From assembly GCA_020696885.1 (NCBI GenBank), contig JAJFMS010000325.1, positions 1-5,301 on the forward strand: 5,301 nucleotides of DNA, in the 5' to 3' direction. The translations under genes and the position numbers were made by a program. Source of the stretch: Armatimonadota bacterium. Lineage in GTDB: Bacteria > Armatimonadota > SYMT01. Numbering within the stretch: the stretch's first letter is position 1; each line of letters starts with the position of its first letter. The notes beneath the pieces are model-generated. The model searched no databases, was not told where the DNA came from, and saw only the letters and a list, made by a program, of their open reading frames with translations. Shown piece after piece: positions 1-5,301 of this stretch.

Positions 1-53
1 TGGACGCACTGATCCGGGACGAGCTTTCCCGCCTCAAAGCACGACGATCATGA
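1..53 (+). CDS. C-terminal end of an upstream gene (partial, 16 residues visible)
   Basis: Reading from base 3, the frame is open for 16 codons (DALIRDELSRLKARRS) and stops at TGA 51-53. This stop overlaps the ATG at 50 of the next gene as ATGA, a common arrangement for translationally coupled genes in one operon. The tail is charged and probably helical, and ends in a basic cluster. It is too short to identify the family. The frame starting at base 1 stops at once (TGA at 10-12), and the frame starting at base 2 runs into the next gene without a stop, so the tail belongs to the frame starting at base 3 only if a gene really lies upstream. The ATGA overlap and lack of any other leader support that. 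Confidence 0.55.
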   Translation, partial: DALIRDELSRLKARRS

Positions 54-1141
54 GCGCTCCTACCCTTGCCCCCACTGCCGCCTCTTCGGGCGGTCGCTCC
101 GCGCTTTCGCGGGTCCTTTTCCACACCTACGACTGGTCATTCCAGCGGCCGGGCGGTGGTGAAGTCCAGTTGCTGCAGACGCGCAGCCACCTGGAGCAGC
201 TCGGGATGTCGGTCGACCTGTTCGACCGGTGGACCACCCGGCTCTCGGACTACCCCGTGGTCCACTCCTTCTCACTGCTGCCGCACACGTTCTGGGGTCC
301 GGCCAAGCTGGCCGGGTGCGTGCTGGCGGTTTCCACCATCCACTGGCCCTACATCCCCGAGCGCAGCCTGAAGCACGAGATCAAGCAGTCGATCGTGCGG
401 GTGGGCAAGAAGCTCCTGCGCATCCCGGACGAGGCCCAGGGGCTGCCATTCGAGCATGTAGACATCTTCTTCCCCAACTCCCAGATGGAAGCGGACCTGA
501 TGTGCCGCGCCTACGGCCTGGATTCAGGCCGGATGCACGTGGTGCCCAACGGGGTGGAAGAGCGGTTCGTGGACGCCAAGCCGGACCAGTTCGTGGCGAA
601 GTACGGCGTCCGGGATTTCGTGCTCTGCGTGGGCCGGATCGACGGGCGCAAGAACCAGTTGGGGCTGCTCCGCGCGCTCCGCGGGCTCTCGGCGCCGATC
701 GTGATCATCGGGGAGCCGGTGCTCGGTCAGGAAAGCTATTTCGAGGAGTGCCGCCGGGAAGCCGGGCCCAACGTGCACTTCCTGGGCAAGATCGAGCACG
801 GCTCGCCGCTGCTCGCTTCCGCCTATGCGGCGGCCGGAGCGCTGGTGCTCCCGAGCTACATCGAGACCCCGGGACTCTGCGCGCTGGAGGCCGGTCTGGC
901 GGGTACCCCGCTCGTAATCACCGAACAGGGGTGCACGCGCGAGTACTTCGGAGAACATGCCCGGTATGTAAGCCCGGACTCGCCGGAGCAGATCCGCAGC
1001 GCGGTGGAAGCGGTGCTTGGGAACCGGAAGGATGCCCGCGCGCTCCAGGAGCGGATCCACGGGCGATATCTCTGGAAGCACGCGGCCGAGGCCACGCGGG
1101 CCGGCTACGAACGCGCGCTGGCCGGCGTGAAACGGTCCTAG
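50..1141 (+). CDS. Glycosyltransferase family 4 (GT-B fold), retaining
   Basis: This 363-residue protein is predicted to be a cytoplasmic, retaining glycosyltransferase that moves a sugar from a nucleotide-sugar donor to a glycan acceptor. The N-terminal Rossmann half (about residues 21-160) has a glycine-rich loop, GGGEVQ, at 35-40. The C-terminal donor-binding half begins near the VPNGV motif at 165-169. It carries the phosphate-contacting basic pair in GRIDGRKNQ (R196, K201) and the EX7E signature (E272 and E280 in ETPGLCALE). These are standard GT4 marks, and the length is normal for the family. I see no signal peptide or membrane segment. The start at 50 is chosen for its ATGA overlap with the previous stop; no clear Shine-Dalgarno precedes it, so coupling is likely. 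The first 20 residues are a low-complexity Ala/Ser/Pro/Thr stretch before the first beta strand. Donor and acceptor cannot be deduced. Confidence 0.9.
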   Translation: MSAPTLAPTAASSGGRSALSRVLFHTYDWSFQRPGGGEVQLLQTRSHLEQLGMSVDLFDRWTTRLSDYPVVHSFSLLPHTFWGPAKLAGCVLAVSTIHWPYIPERSLKHEIKQSIVRVGKKLLRIPDEAQGLPFEHVDIFFPNSQMEADLMCRAYGLDSGRMHVVPNGVEERFVDAKPDQFVAKYGVRDFVLCVGRIDGRKNQLGLLRALRGLSAPIVIIGEPVLGQESYFEECRREAGPNVHFLGKIEHGSPLLASAYAAAGALVLPSYIETPGLCALEAGLAGTPLVITEQGCTREYFGEHARYVSPDSPEQIRSAVEAVLGNRKDARALQERIHGRYLWKHAAEATRAGYERALAGVKRS

Positions 1142-1145
1142 AGGG
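1140..1145 (+). promoter_or_regulatory. Ribosome binding site of the nucleotidyltransferase gene
   Basis: AGAGGG lies 7 bases before the GTG at 1153 and overlaps the TAG stop of the preceding gene. It supports the GTG start over the long in-frame open extension that runs back into the glycosyltransferase gene, and it suggests tight operon coupling. Confidence 0.6.
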
Positions 1146-1152
1146 AAATACT

Positions 1153-2100
1153 GTGCAAGTTCTCATCCCGGCCGGTGGACAGGGGGTTCGCCTCCGCCCG
1201 CTCACCAACGATTGTCCCAAGCCGCTGCTGCCGCTGGGCGATCGCGCCATCCTGACCCACATCGTGGACCGGGTTCCGGAGGAGTTCCCGGTAACGGTGC
1301 TCGTCAGCGCGGACCTGGCCGGCGCGTTCGAGAACTGGCGGCGCTCCCTCTCCGGCCGCCGCAACGTGCGGATCTACGTGGAGAAGCGGCGCGAGACCGG
1401 CCTGAACGGCCCGGTGGTGGCGCTCGCCGATTGCATCCGCGACCACCAGATCTCGGATGACCTGGTGATCCTGATGGGGGACAGCGTGCTGCCGTTCCGG
1501 TTGGAGCAGTTCCTCTCTGCGGGCACCCCCGGAGACCTGCGCCTCGCGGCGTACCGCCTCCCCGACCCCCGCGACGCTTCTCGCTTTGGCGTGCTCTCGA
1601 TCGGGGCCGGGGACACCGTCGCCGCGTTCGAGGAGAAGCCGGCGAATCCGCAGTCCCCGTGGATCTTCACCGGCTGCTTCCACATCCCGCGCAGCCGGAT
1701 CGGTCTGCTGGCCGAAGTCGCCGAGGGCAGCCTCCCGCAGATGGGCCACCTGGTGGGCCAGTACCTGGAGCAGGGGCACCGGATCGGGGTCCACCGTCTC
1801 ACCGGAGACTGGCACGACATCGGCACCTTCGCTTCCTACCTGGAAGCACACCGGGCGCTGGTGTCGAGCAGCATCTCGCAGTCGCTCGCGGCGCTGGGGA
1901 ACCGGATCGAAGGCGTGGTGTACGTGCATCCGGGAGCCCACGTCGCCGGCTCGAAGCTGATCAACTGCATCGTCTTCGACGGCGCGCACGTTCAGAACGC
2001 GGACCTCACCAACTGCGTGGTCCAGCCCAGCGTCCGGATTGAGGACCGGGTGGTCCAGGGCAAACTCCTTTCGCTCCAGGCGGAATTTGCGTTAGGGTAA
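1153..2100 (+). CDS. Sugar-phosphate nucleotidyltransferase (NDP-sugar pyrophosphorylase-like) with short beta-helix tail
   Basis: This 315-residue enzyme is predicted to couple a sugar-1-phosphate to a nucleoside triphosphate, giving an NDP-sugar and pyrophosphate. The N-terminus is the nucleotide-binding signature AGGQGVRLRPLT (7-18), followed by PK at 22-23. MGDS (108-111) supplies the expected metal-binding Asp110. EEKP is at 160-163, and WHDIGT (220-225) supplies the second metal Asp222. From about residue 250 to 306, hexapeptide-like repeats (HPGAHV, NCIVFDGAHV, NCVVQPSVRI) form a short left-handed beta-helix tail, as in many long-form mannose- or glucose-1-phosphate nucleotidyltransferases. 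This tail is too short to be a full acyltransferase domain. The region that usually reads LGTAGAL-like is ETGLNGPVVAL here (81-91), so the sugar and base specificity is uncertain. GTG is chosen as start because the fold begins immediately and a ribosome site sits upstream. It is likely co-transcribed with its neighbours. Confidence 0.88.
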   Translation: MQVLIPAGGQGVRLRPLTNDCPKPLLPLGDRAILTHIVDRVPEEFPVTVLVSADLAGAFENWRRSLSGRRNVRIYVEKRRETGLNGPVVALADCIRDHQISDDLVILMGDSVLPFRLEQFLSAGTPGDLRLAAYRLPDPRDASRFGVLSIGAGDTVAAFEEKPANPQSPWIFTGCFHIPRSRIGLLAEVAEGSLPQMGHLVGQYLEQGHRIGVHRLTGDWHDIGTFASYLEAHRALVSSSISQSLAALGNRIEGVVYVHPGAHVAGSKLINCIVFDGAHVQNADLTNCVVQPSVRIEDRVVQGKLLSLQAEFALG

Positions 2101-2192
2101 ACACGCGGCGGCTCGCCGATTTCGAACGGACCCGCCGGGTCCCGCCCACGTCGCTTCCGTGCGTGCGGGCGTTAACAGGAACTACACGGTTT
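2101..2192 (+). other. Intergenic spacer with three predicted stem-loops
   Basis: This 92-base gap interrupts an otherwise closely packed operon. By eye it holds three consecutive foldbacks: CGGCG/CGCCG with a 3-base loop (2106-2118), GGACCC/GGGTCC with a 3-base loop (2128-2142), and CGCCC/GGGCG extended by ACG/CGT across a 2-base bulge (2143-2171). None is followed by a T-run, so a classical intrinsic terminator is not supported. An AGGA at 2177-2180 may be the ribosome site for the ATG at 2193, although its 12-base spacing is long. I see no convincing -35/-10 promoter pair. GC-rich DNA forms such stems easily, so a function is only possible. Confidence 0.4.
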
Positions 2193-3128
2193 ATGGCATC
2201 TGTGCTGATTACAGGCGGCGCCGGCTTCATCGGCTCCAATCTTTCCCGCCGGCTGACGGGCGCGGGATACGGGGTGACAGCCCTCGACGACCTCTCCCTG
2301 GGCTGGTCTTCCAACGTTCCGGAGGGGGTAGCGCTGGTCGAAGGCGACGTGGCGGAGGCCGCCCTCTGGGAGCAGGTGCCGGCCGCGGATTACATCGTCC
2401 ACCTGGCCGGCGCGTCCTCCGCGCCGATGTTCCCGGACAACCTCCCGGCGTGCTTCCGGAACAACATCGAAGGCTTCATCCGCGTGCTGGATCACGCGCG
2501 AGCGGGCGGCAGCAAGCGGGTGCTCTACGCCTCCACCTCCTCCGTGTACGGCAACGTCGAGCCACCCCTGCGGGAAGCGGGGCCGCTGGACATCCCGAAC
2601 TTCTACGCGGTGTCGAAGTACTGCATGGAGCAGCTCGCGCGGATGTACTACCTCCAGTATGGCCTGCAGGTGATCGGCTTCCGGTTCATGAGCGTCTACG
2701 GTCCGCGGGAAGACCACAAGAAGAACTTCGCGAACCTGGTGTCGCAGTTCATCTGGGACGTGGAAGCCGGCCGATCTCCCGTTGTCTATGGAGACGGGGC
2801 GCAGACCCGAGACTTCACCATCGTGGGCGACATCTGCCAGGCGATCCAGCGGGCGATCGAGAGCCCGAACGACCTCGGCAGCTCCGTATTCAACGTCGGC
2901 ACCGGCAAGGGCACCCCGGTCAACGATCTCGTGACGCTCCTCGGGGAGTTGATGGATCAGCCGGTCACGCCGCAGCACATCATCAACCCGGTCAAGACCG
3001 GCTACGTCCAGCAGCAGATCGCGAGCATCGACAAGATCAGTGCCGAGCTGGGCTACGAGCCGAGCATCACCCTCCGCGAAGGCGTGGAGGAGATCCTCCG
3101 GTTCCGGAAGCAGGCGGCGGGCCAGTAA
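2193..3128 (+). CDS. NAD-dependent nucleotide-sugar epimerase (extended SDR, GalE-like)
   Basis: This 311-residue protein is predicted to epimerise a nucleotide-sugar, most likely at C4 by transient NAD+-dependent oxidation in the cytoplasm. The Rossmann motif TGGAGFIG is at 7-14. Asp32-Asp33 after the second strand fits NAD+ rather than NADP+. HLAGASS (70-76) and YASTSSVYG (112-120) precede the catalytic YAVSK (Tyr138, Lys142). Later come SVYGPRED, then YGDGAQTRDFTIVGDI, a conserved substrate-side block of NDP-sugar epimerases. The C-terminal LGYEPSITLREGVEEIL is also typical. It is slightly shorter than classical GalE but normal for bacterial and archaeal homologues. ATG 2193 is chosen because the fold starts two residues later; an in-frame GTG at 2163 would add ten unsupported residues. 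A dehydratase or a UDP-glucuronate 4-epimerase remains possible. The neighbours suggest it supplies donors for the adjacent transferases. Confidence 0.88.
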   Translation: MASVLITGGAGFIGSNLSRRLTGAGYGVTALDDLSLGWSSNVPEGVALVEGDVAEAALWEQVPAADYIVHLAGASSAPMFPDNLPACFRNNIEGFIRVLDHARAGGSKRVLYASTSSVYGNVEPPLREAGPLDIPNFYAVSKYCMEQLARMYYLQYGLQVIGFRFMSVYGPREDHKKNFANLVSQFIWDVEAGRSPVVYGDGAQTRDFTIVGDICQAIQRAIESPNDLGSSVFNVGTGKGTPVNDLVTLLGELMDQPVTPQHIINPVKTGYVQQQIASIDKISAELGYEPSITLREGVEEILRFRKQAAGQ

Positions 3129-3130
3129 GC

Positions 3131-4072
3131 GTGAGCGCCAGCACCGGCCGGGACCCCGAGCCGACGGTCACCGTGGTGATCGCCACCCACAACCGGCACG
3201 CCTGCCTCCAGCGGGTGTTGCCGAGCTACCTGGCTCAGCCCCAGGTCCGTGAGGTGCTGCTCATCGACGACGGCAGCGAGCCGCCGGTCGATGCGGCGCG
3301 CCTCGGCGTGCCCGAGGCGGATCTGGGCCGGGTGCGGGTGGAGCGGCTCTCCGGCCGCGGTGGCGCACCGGTGGCGCGCAATCGCGGGCTCGACCTGGTC
3401 CGGACCCGGTGGGTGTTATTCACGGACGACGACGTCTTCCTGGCGCCGGATTACGTGGAGCGCCTCCTGGACAGCGTGGCCCGCACCGGCGCCCGGGCGA
3501 TCGCGGGCCGAATCGTGTATCTGCTGGACGGCGAGACGACCGCAGAGGCGGTGAGCCGCTGCGACGAGCAGACCGGCGAGCTGTTCGACCCCCGCTACTG
3601 CATCGCCAACTTCACCCTCCGGCTGCCCGATGACCGCGAGGTGGCGTTTCTCCATGCGGTGTCGCTGGTCGACGCGGAAGCCGCGAAGGCCGCCCGGTGG
3701 AACGAGGGGAACGCTCCCCCCTCGTACCGGGAGGAGACCGACTTCGTGATGCGTTCCGCCGGCCCGGATGGGAAGGTGGTGCTGTGTCACGATGCGTGCT
3801 GCTTCCACCTTTCGCCCTCGGACACGCGCACCGGCGGCCAACGCGCGCACCACTGGCTCCAGTACGAGCTGGGCGTGATCCGCGGCAACCACGGGTTCTA
3901 CAGCGAACACTACGCCCTGCTGCGGCGGCACGGCGTGCTCGCCGGCACTCGCTGGGGCGCGGAGCTGCGGTTCATCTGGTGGCGGCTCCACGGCGGGTTC
4001 ATGCGGAACCTGTACCGCAGCTACACCCAATCACCGATCCGCCCCTGGGTCCGACAGCTCCGATCCCGGTAA
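3131..4072 (+). CDS. Glycosyltransferase family 2 (GT-A fold), inverting
   Basis: This 313-residue protein is predicted to be an inverting glycosyltransferase. TVTVVIATHNR (12-22) is the classic first strand of the GT-A fold. LLIDDGS (43-49) gives the nucleotide-contacting aspartates. GGAPVARNRGL (77-87) leads into the metal-binding acidic motif TDDDV (98-102). The acceptor-side EETDF (201-205) provides a candidate catalytic base (ED-type motif), followed by a histidine-rich CHDACCFHL (219-227). The C-terminal region is aromatic and basic (FIWWRLHGGF, then IRPWVRQLRSR). This may favour peripheral membrane contact, although I see no clear transmembrane helix. The start is GTG, two bases after the epimerase stop, with only a weak purine run upstream, so translation is probably coupled. 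The open frame extends far upstream through the epimerase gene, but that part is a high-GC shadow. Substrate is unknown. Confidence 0.88.
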   Translation: MSASTGRDPEPTVTVVIATHNRHACLQRVLPSYLAQPQVREVLLIDDGSEPPVDAARLGVPEADLGRVRVERLSGRGGAPVARNRGLDLVRTRWVLFTDDDVFLAPDYVERLLDSVARTGARAIAGRIVYLLDGETTAEAVSRCDEQTGELFDPRYCIANFTLRLPDDREVAFLHAVSLVDAEAAKAARWNEGNAPPSYREETDFVMRSAGPDGKVVLCHDACCFHLSPSDTRTGGQRAHHWLQYELGVIRGNHGFYSEHYALLRRHGVLAGTRWGAELRFIWWRLHGGFMRNLYRSYTQSPIRPWVRQLRSR

Positions 4073-4073
4073 C

Positions 4074-4145
4074 CAGGTGTTAGGTGTTGGGAAGGCACCC
4101 AGTACCAAGGCCCAATACCTAACACCCAACACCAAGGCCCACCTG
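4074..4145 (+). repeat. Composite intergenic repeat (degenerate tandem units plus inverted arms)
   Basis: Between two glycosyltransferase genes lies a patterned segment of about 57% GC (hand count over 4073-4141), clearly lower than the coding DNA around it. The right side is a degenerate tandem of 13-14 base units: CCCAGTACCAAGG (4098), CCCAATACCTAACA (4111) and CCCAACACCAAGG (4125). ACCAAGGCCCA occurs exactly twice (4104-4114 and 4131-4141). The left arm, GGTGTTAGGTGTTGGG (4076-4091), is an inverted copy of 4118-4133: GGTGTTAGG matches the complement of 4118-4126, and GGTGTTGGG matches that of 4125-4133, each over 9 bases. Outer CAGGT/ACCTG (4074-4078, 4141-4145) adds further symmetry. The transcript could fold into a hairpin, but no T-run follows. 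It resembles dispersed REP-like intergenic repeats; copy number elsewhere is not visible. Confidence 0.75.
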
Positions 4146-4148
4146 AAA

Positions 4149-4154
4149 GAGGAG
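4149..4154 (+). promoter_or_regulatory. Strong ribosome binding site of the last glycosyltransferase gene
   Basis: GAGGAG lies 4 bases before the ATG at 4159, just outside the intergenic repeat. It is the clearest Shine-Dalgarno sequence in the window and fixes this start. It implies that this gene is translated independently rather than by coupling to the gene before it. Confidence 0.7.
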
Positions 4155-4158
4155 AGCG

Positions 4159-5283
4159 ATGGCGACGAAGCGCCTGCGGATGGTGATCGGGGCGCGGCGT
4201 CACGGCCTGGGTGGGGCGGAGCGGGTCGCACAGTTCGTGGAGGAGAGCCTGGCTGCCGACGGCTGGGAAGTCGACTGGTTCACGGCAGACGACGTGCCCC
4301 GCCACGCTACCTCCCGGCGCTATCCCGGCCTTAACGAGGCCCTCCGCACCCTGGCGCTGAATCAGGCGCTCCGAAAGCTCCCGCCGGTCGATCTCACCTT
4401 CTCCCACGGGGCCTCCGGCGCCGGTGCGCCGGGTCGGCGCGCGCACCTCTACCACGGCACCTACGCCGGCCTCGCGCAGGCGTGCCGGGCAGGGCTGCCA
4501 CGGCTGGACTACCTGGTGGTCCGCTTCGTCAACGGCTTCCTGGAGCAATGGAGCGGCGCCGGCGCTTCCCGCGTGGGCGTCTCGCGCCGCGTTTGCTCGG
4601 AGGTCCAGCGGTTCTACGGGCTCCCCAACAGCTCCGTGATCCACAACGGCGTGGATGTGGATCGCTTCGGGCTTACCGGGAAGGCGGACCACCGCCAGCG
4701 CTGGAACCTACCCCAGAAACGCCACCTCGTGTTGATCGTGGGGCGGATGGACTATGGGAAGGGGCGCGACACCCTGGTCCGGATGTTCCCCCACCTCTCT
4801 CCGGACGTGGAAGTCGTGCTGGTAGCCCCCACGGCTTCCGGGCTCGACCGGCTCCCCGAGGGACGCATCCACCTCCTGCCGGGCGTGCCCTACCAGGACC
4901 TCCCGTCCGTCTACGCCGCCTGCGACACGCTGCTCTGCACCTCGCTCTACGAGGGCTTCGGGCTCACGCTGGTGGAGGGCTGGGCCGCCGGCCTCCCGGT
5001 GGTGACGGGACGCGTGGGCGTGGTCGACGAGCTGTTGAAGCTGGAGCCCAGCTTCGACGCCTGCGTGGCCAAGCCGGGGGACGCAGAGCGGCTGGCAGGG
5101 GGCGTCGAGCGCCTCCGTCGCGAGCCGGAACTGGCACGCCGCCAGGCGGAGTGGGGCCGGCAGCTCACGCGGGACCGCTTCAGCCAGGAGCGCTTTGGGG
5201 AAGCCTATCGGACGCTGGTCCGCAGCGTGATGGACGCTCCTGCGGGCTCCTCGGTGGGGATCACCGCGGCAGAGCGAAAATAA
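4159..5283 (+). CDS. Glycosyltransferase family 4 (GT-B fold), retaining
   Basis: This 374-residue protein is predicted to be a cytoplasmic retaining glycosyltransferase acting on a glycan or lipid-linked acceptor. The N-terminal half opens with a strand (RLRMVIGA) and the acceptor-side glycine loop GLGGAERV (16-23), typical of GT4 enzymes. IHNGVDVDRF (161-170) marks the entry to the donor domain. VGRMDYGKG (194-202) supplies Arg196 and Lys201 for the nucleotide diphosphate, and EGFGLTLVE gives the EX7E signature (Glu265, Glu273). The C-terminal helix region ends in a short polar tail (about 354-374). No signal peptide or membrane segment is visible, and length is normal. It differs clearly from the family 4 enzyme at 50-1141 around the motifs, so it is not a recent duplicate. 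It is separated from the previous gene by a repeat and has its own strong ribosome site. Donor and linkage cannot be assigned. Confidence 0.9.
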   Translation: MATKRLRMVIGARRHGLGGAERVAQFVEESLAADGWEVDWFTADDVPRHATSRRYPGLNEALRTLALNQALRKLPPVDLTFSHGASGAGAPGRRAHLYHGTYAGLAQACRAGLPRLDYLVVRFVNGFLEQWSGAGASRVGVSRRVCSEVQRFYGLPNSSVIHNGVDVDRFGLTGKADHRQRWNLPQKRHLVLIVGRMDYGKGRDTLVRMFPHLSPDVEVVLVAPTASGLDRLPEGRIHLLPGVPYQDLPSVYAACDTLLCTSLYEGFGLTLVEGWAAGLPVVTGRVGVVDELLKLEPSFDACVAKPGDAERLAGGVERLRREPELARRQAEWGRQLTRDRFSQERFGEAYRTLVRSVMDAPAGSSVGITAAERK

Positions 5284-5301
5284 GAACAAGCCAGGCTTTG
5301 T

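Noticed and set aside
229..1152. In-frame open extension upstream of the nucleotidyltransferase that could encode a 623-residue fusion
   Set aside because: The extension overlaps the family 4 glycosyltransferase in another frame, is Arg/Gly/Ala/Pro-rich shadow sequence without motifs, and the real fold begins at the GTG at 1153 with a ribosome site.
1138..1989. Long minus-strand open frame (283 codons) opposite the nucleotidyltransferase
   Set aside because: Low-complexity Arg/Ala/Val/His/Asp-rich translation with no motif, as expected for the antisense of a G/C-ending-codon gene.
2163..2192. Earlier GTG start for the epimerase adding ten residues
   Set aside because: No ribosome site precedes it, the extra residues do not fit the SDR N-terminus, and the candidate AGGA lies between it and the ATG at 2193.
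2172..2978. Long minus-strand open frame (268 codons) opposite the epimerase
   Set aside because: Antisense shadow of a gene with complete catalytic motifs; no domain or ribosome site supports it.
2159..3130. In-frame open extension upstream of the family 2 glycosyltransferase, suggesting a 637-residue protein
   Set aside because: It lies over the epimerase gene, whose SDR motifs are intact in the other frame. The extension has no recognisable domain and the composition of a GC-rich shadow frame.
3416..3418. Rare TTA leucine codon in the family 2 glycosyltransferase, as a possible bldA-type control
   Set aside because: A second TTA occurs at the end of the nucleotidyltransferase gene, and nothing shows the host is an actinomycete, so no regulatory claim is justified.
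4021..4692. Minus-strand open frame crossing the intergenic repeat with a Trp/Tyr/Val/Leu-rich segment
   Set aside because: The aromatic segment is the translated repeat, and the rest is antisense of the last glycosyltransferase gene.
5284..5301. Imperfect foldback ACAAGC/GCTTTGT just after the last stop codon, as a possible terminator
   Set aside because: The stem needs a bulge and a 3-base loop, and the window ends before any T-run could be seen.
1..5301. CRISPR arrays, tRNA or rRNA genes, insertion sequences, attachment sites
   Set aside because: No regularly spaced repeats with unique spacers, no cloverleaf or rRNA-like stretch, and no transposase or integrase motif was seen on either strand.

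Overview
The window is high-GC bacterial DNA with a strong third-position G/C bias and genes packed on one strand. It reads as an internal piece of a surface or extracellular polysaccharide biosynthesis locus. The phylum cannot be fixed from sequence alone. A CCCAGTACC/CCCAACACC-type intergenic repeat resembles repeats I associate with some GC-rich environmental lineages, such as Gemmatimonadota or Acidobacteriota. That is a weak, memory-based inference.

Layout, all on the + strand: (1) the last 16 codons of an unidentified gene (3-53), overlapping the next start by ATGA; (2) a GT-B family 4 glycosyltransferase (50-1141); (3) a sugar-phosphate nucleotidyltransferase with a short C-terminal left-handed beta-helix tail (1153-2100); (4) a 92-base spacer with three predicted small hairpins (2101-2192); (5) an extended-SDR, NAD-dependent nucleotide-sugar epimerase (2193-3128); (6) a GT-A family 2 glycosyltransferase (3131-4072); (7) an 86-base spacer holding a composite direct and inverted repeat; (8) a second GT-B family 4 glycosyltransferase (4159-5283). 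The last 18 bases (5284-5301) hold nothing I can call.

The nucleotidyltransferase would activate a sugar-1-phosphate to an NDP-sugar, and the epimerase would invert a stereocentre (probably C4) on an NDP-sugar. The three cytoplasmic glycosyltransferases would then add sugars to a growing glycan, plausibly a lipid-linked repeat unit. No flippase, polymerase, initiating transferase or export gene lies inside the window, so the type of glycan (capsule, exopolysaccharide, O-antigen or S-layer glycan) cannot be decided. No protein gene here looks like a new class of system. The most unusual items are the intergenic repeat, the spacer upstream of the epimerase, and an atypical substrate-loop sequence in the nucleotidyltransferase.
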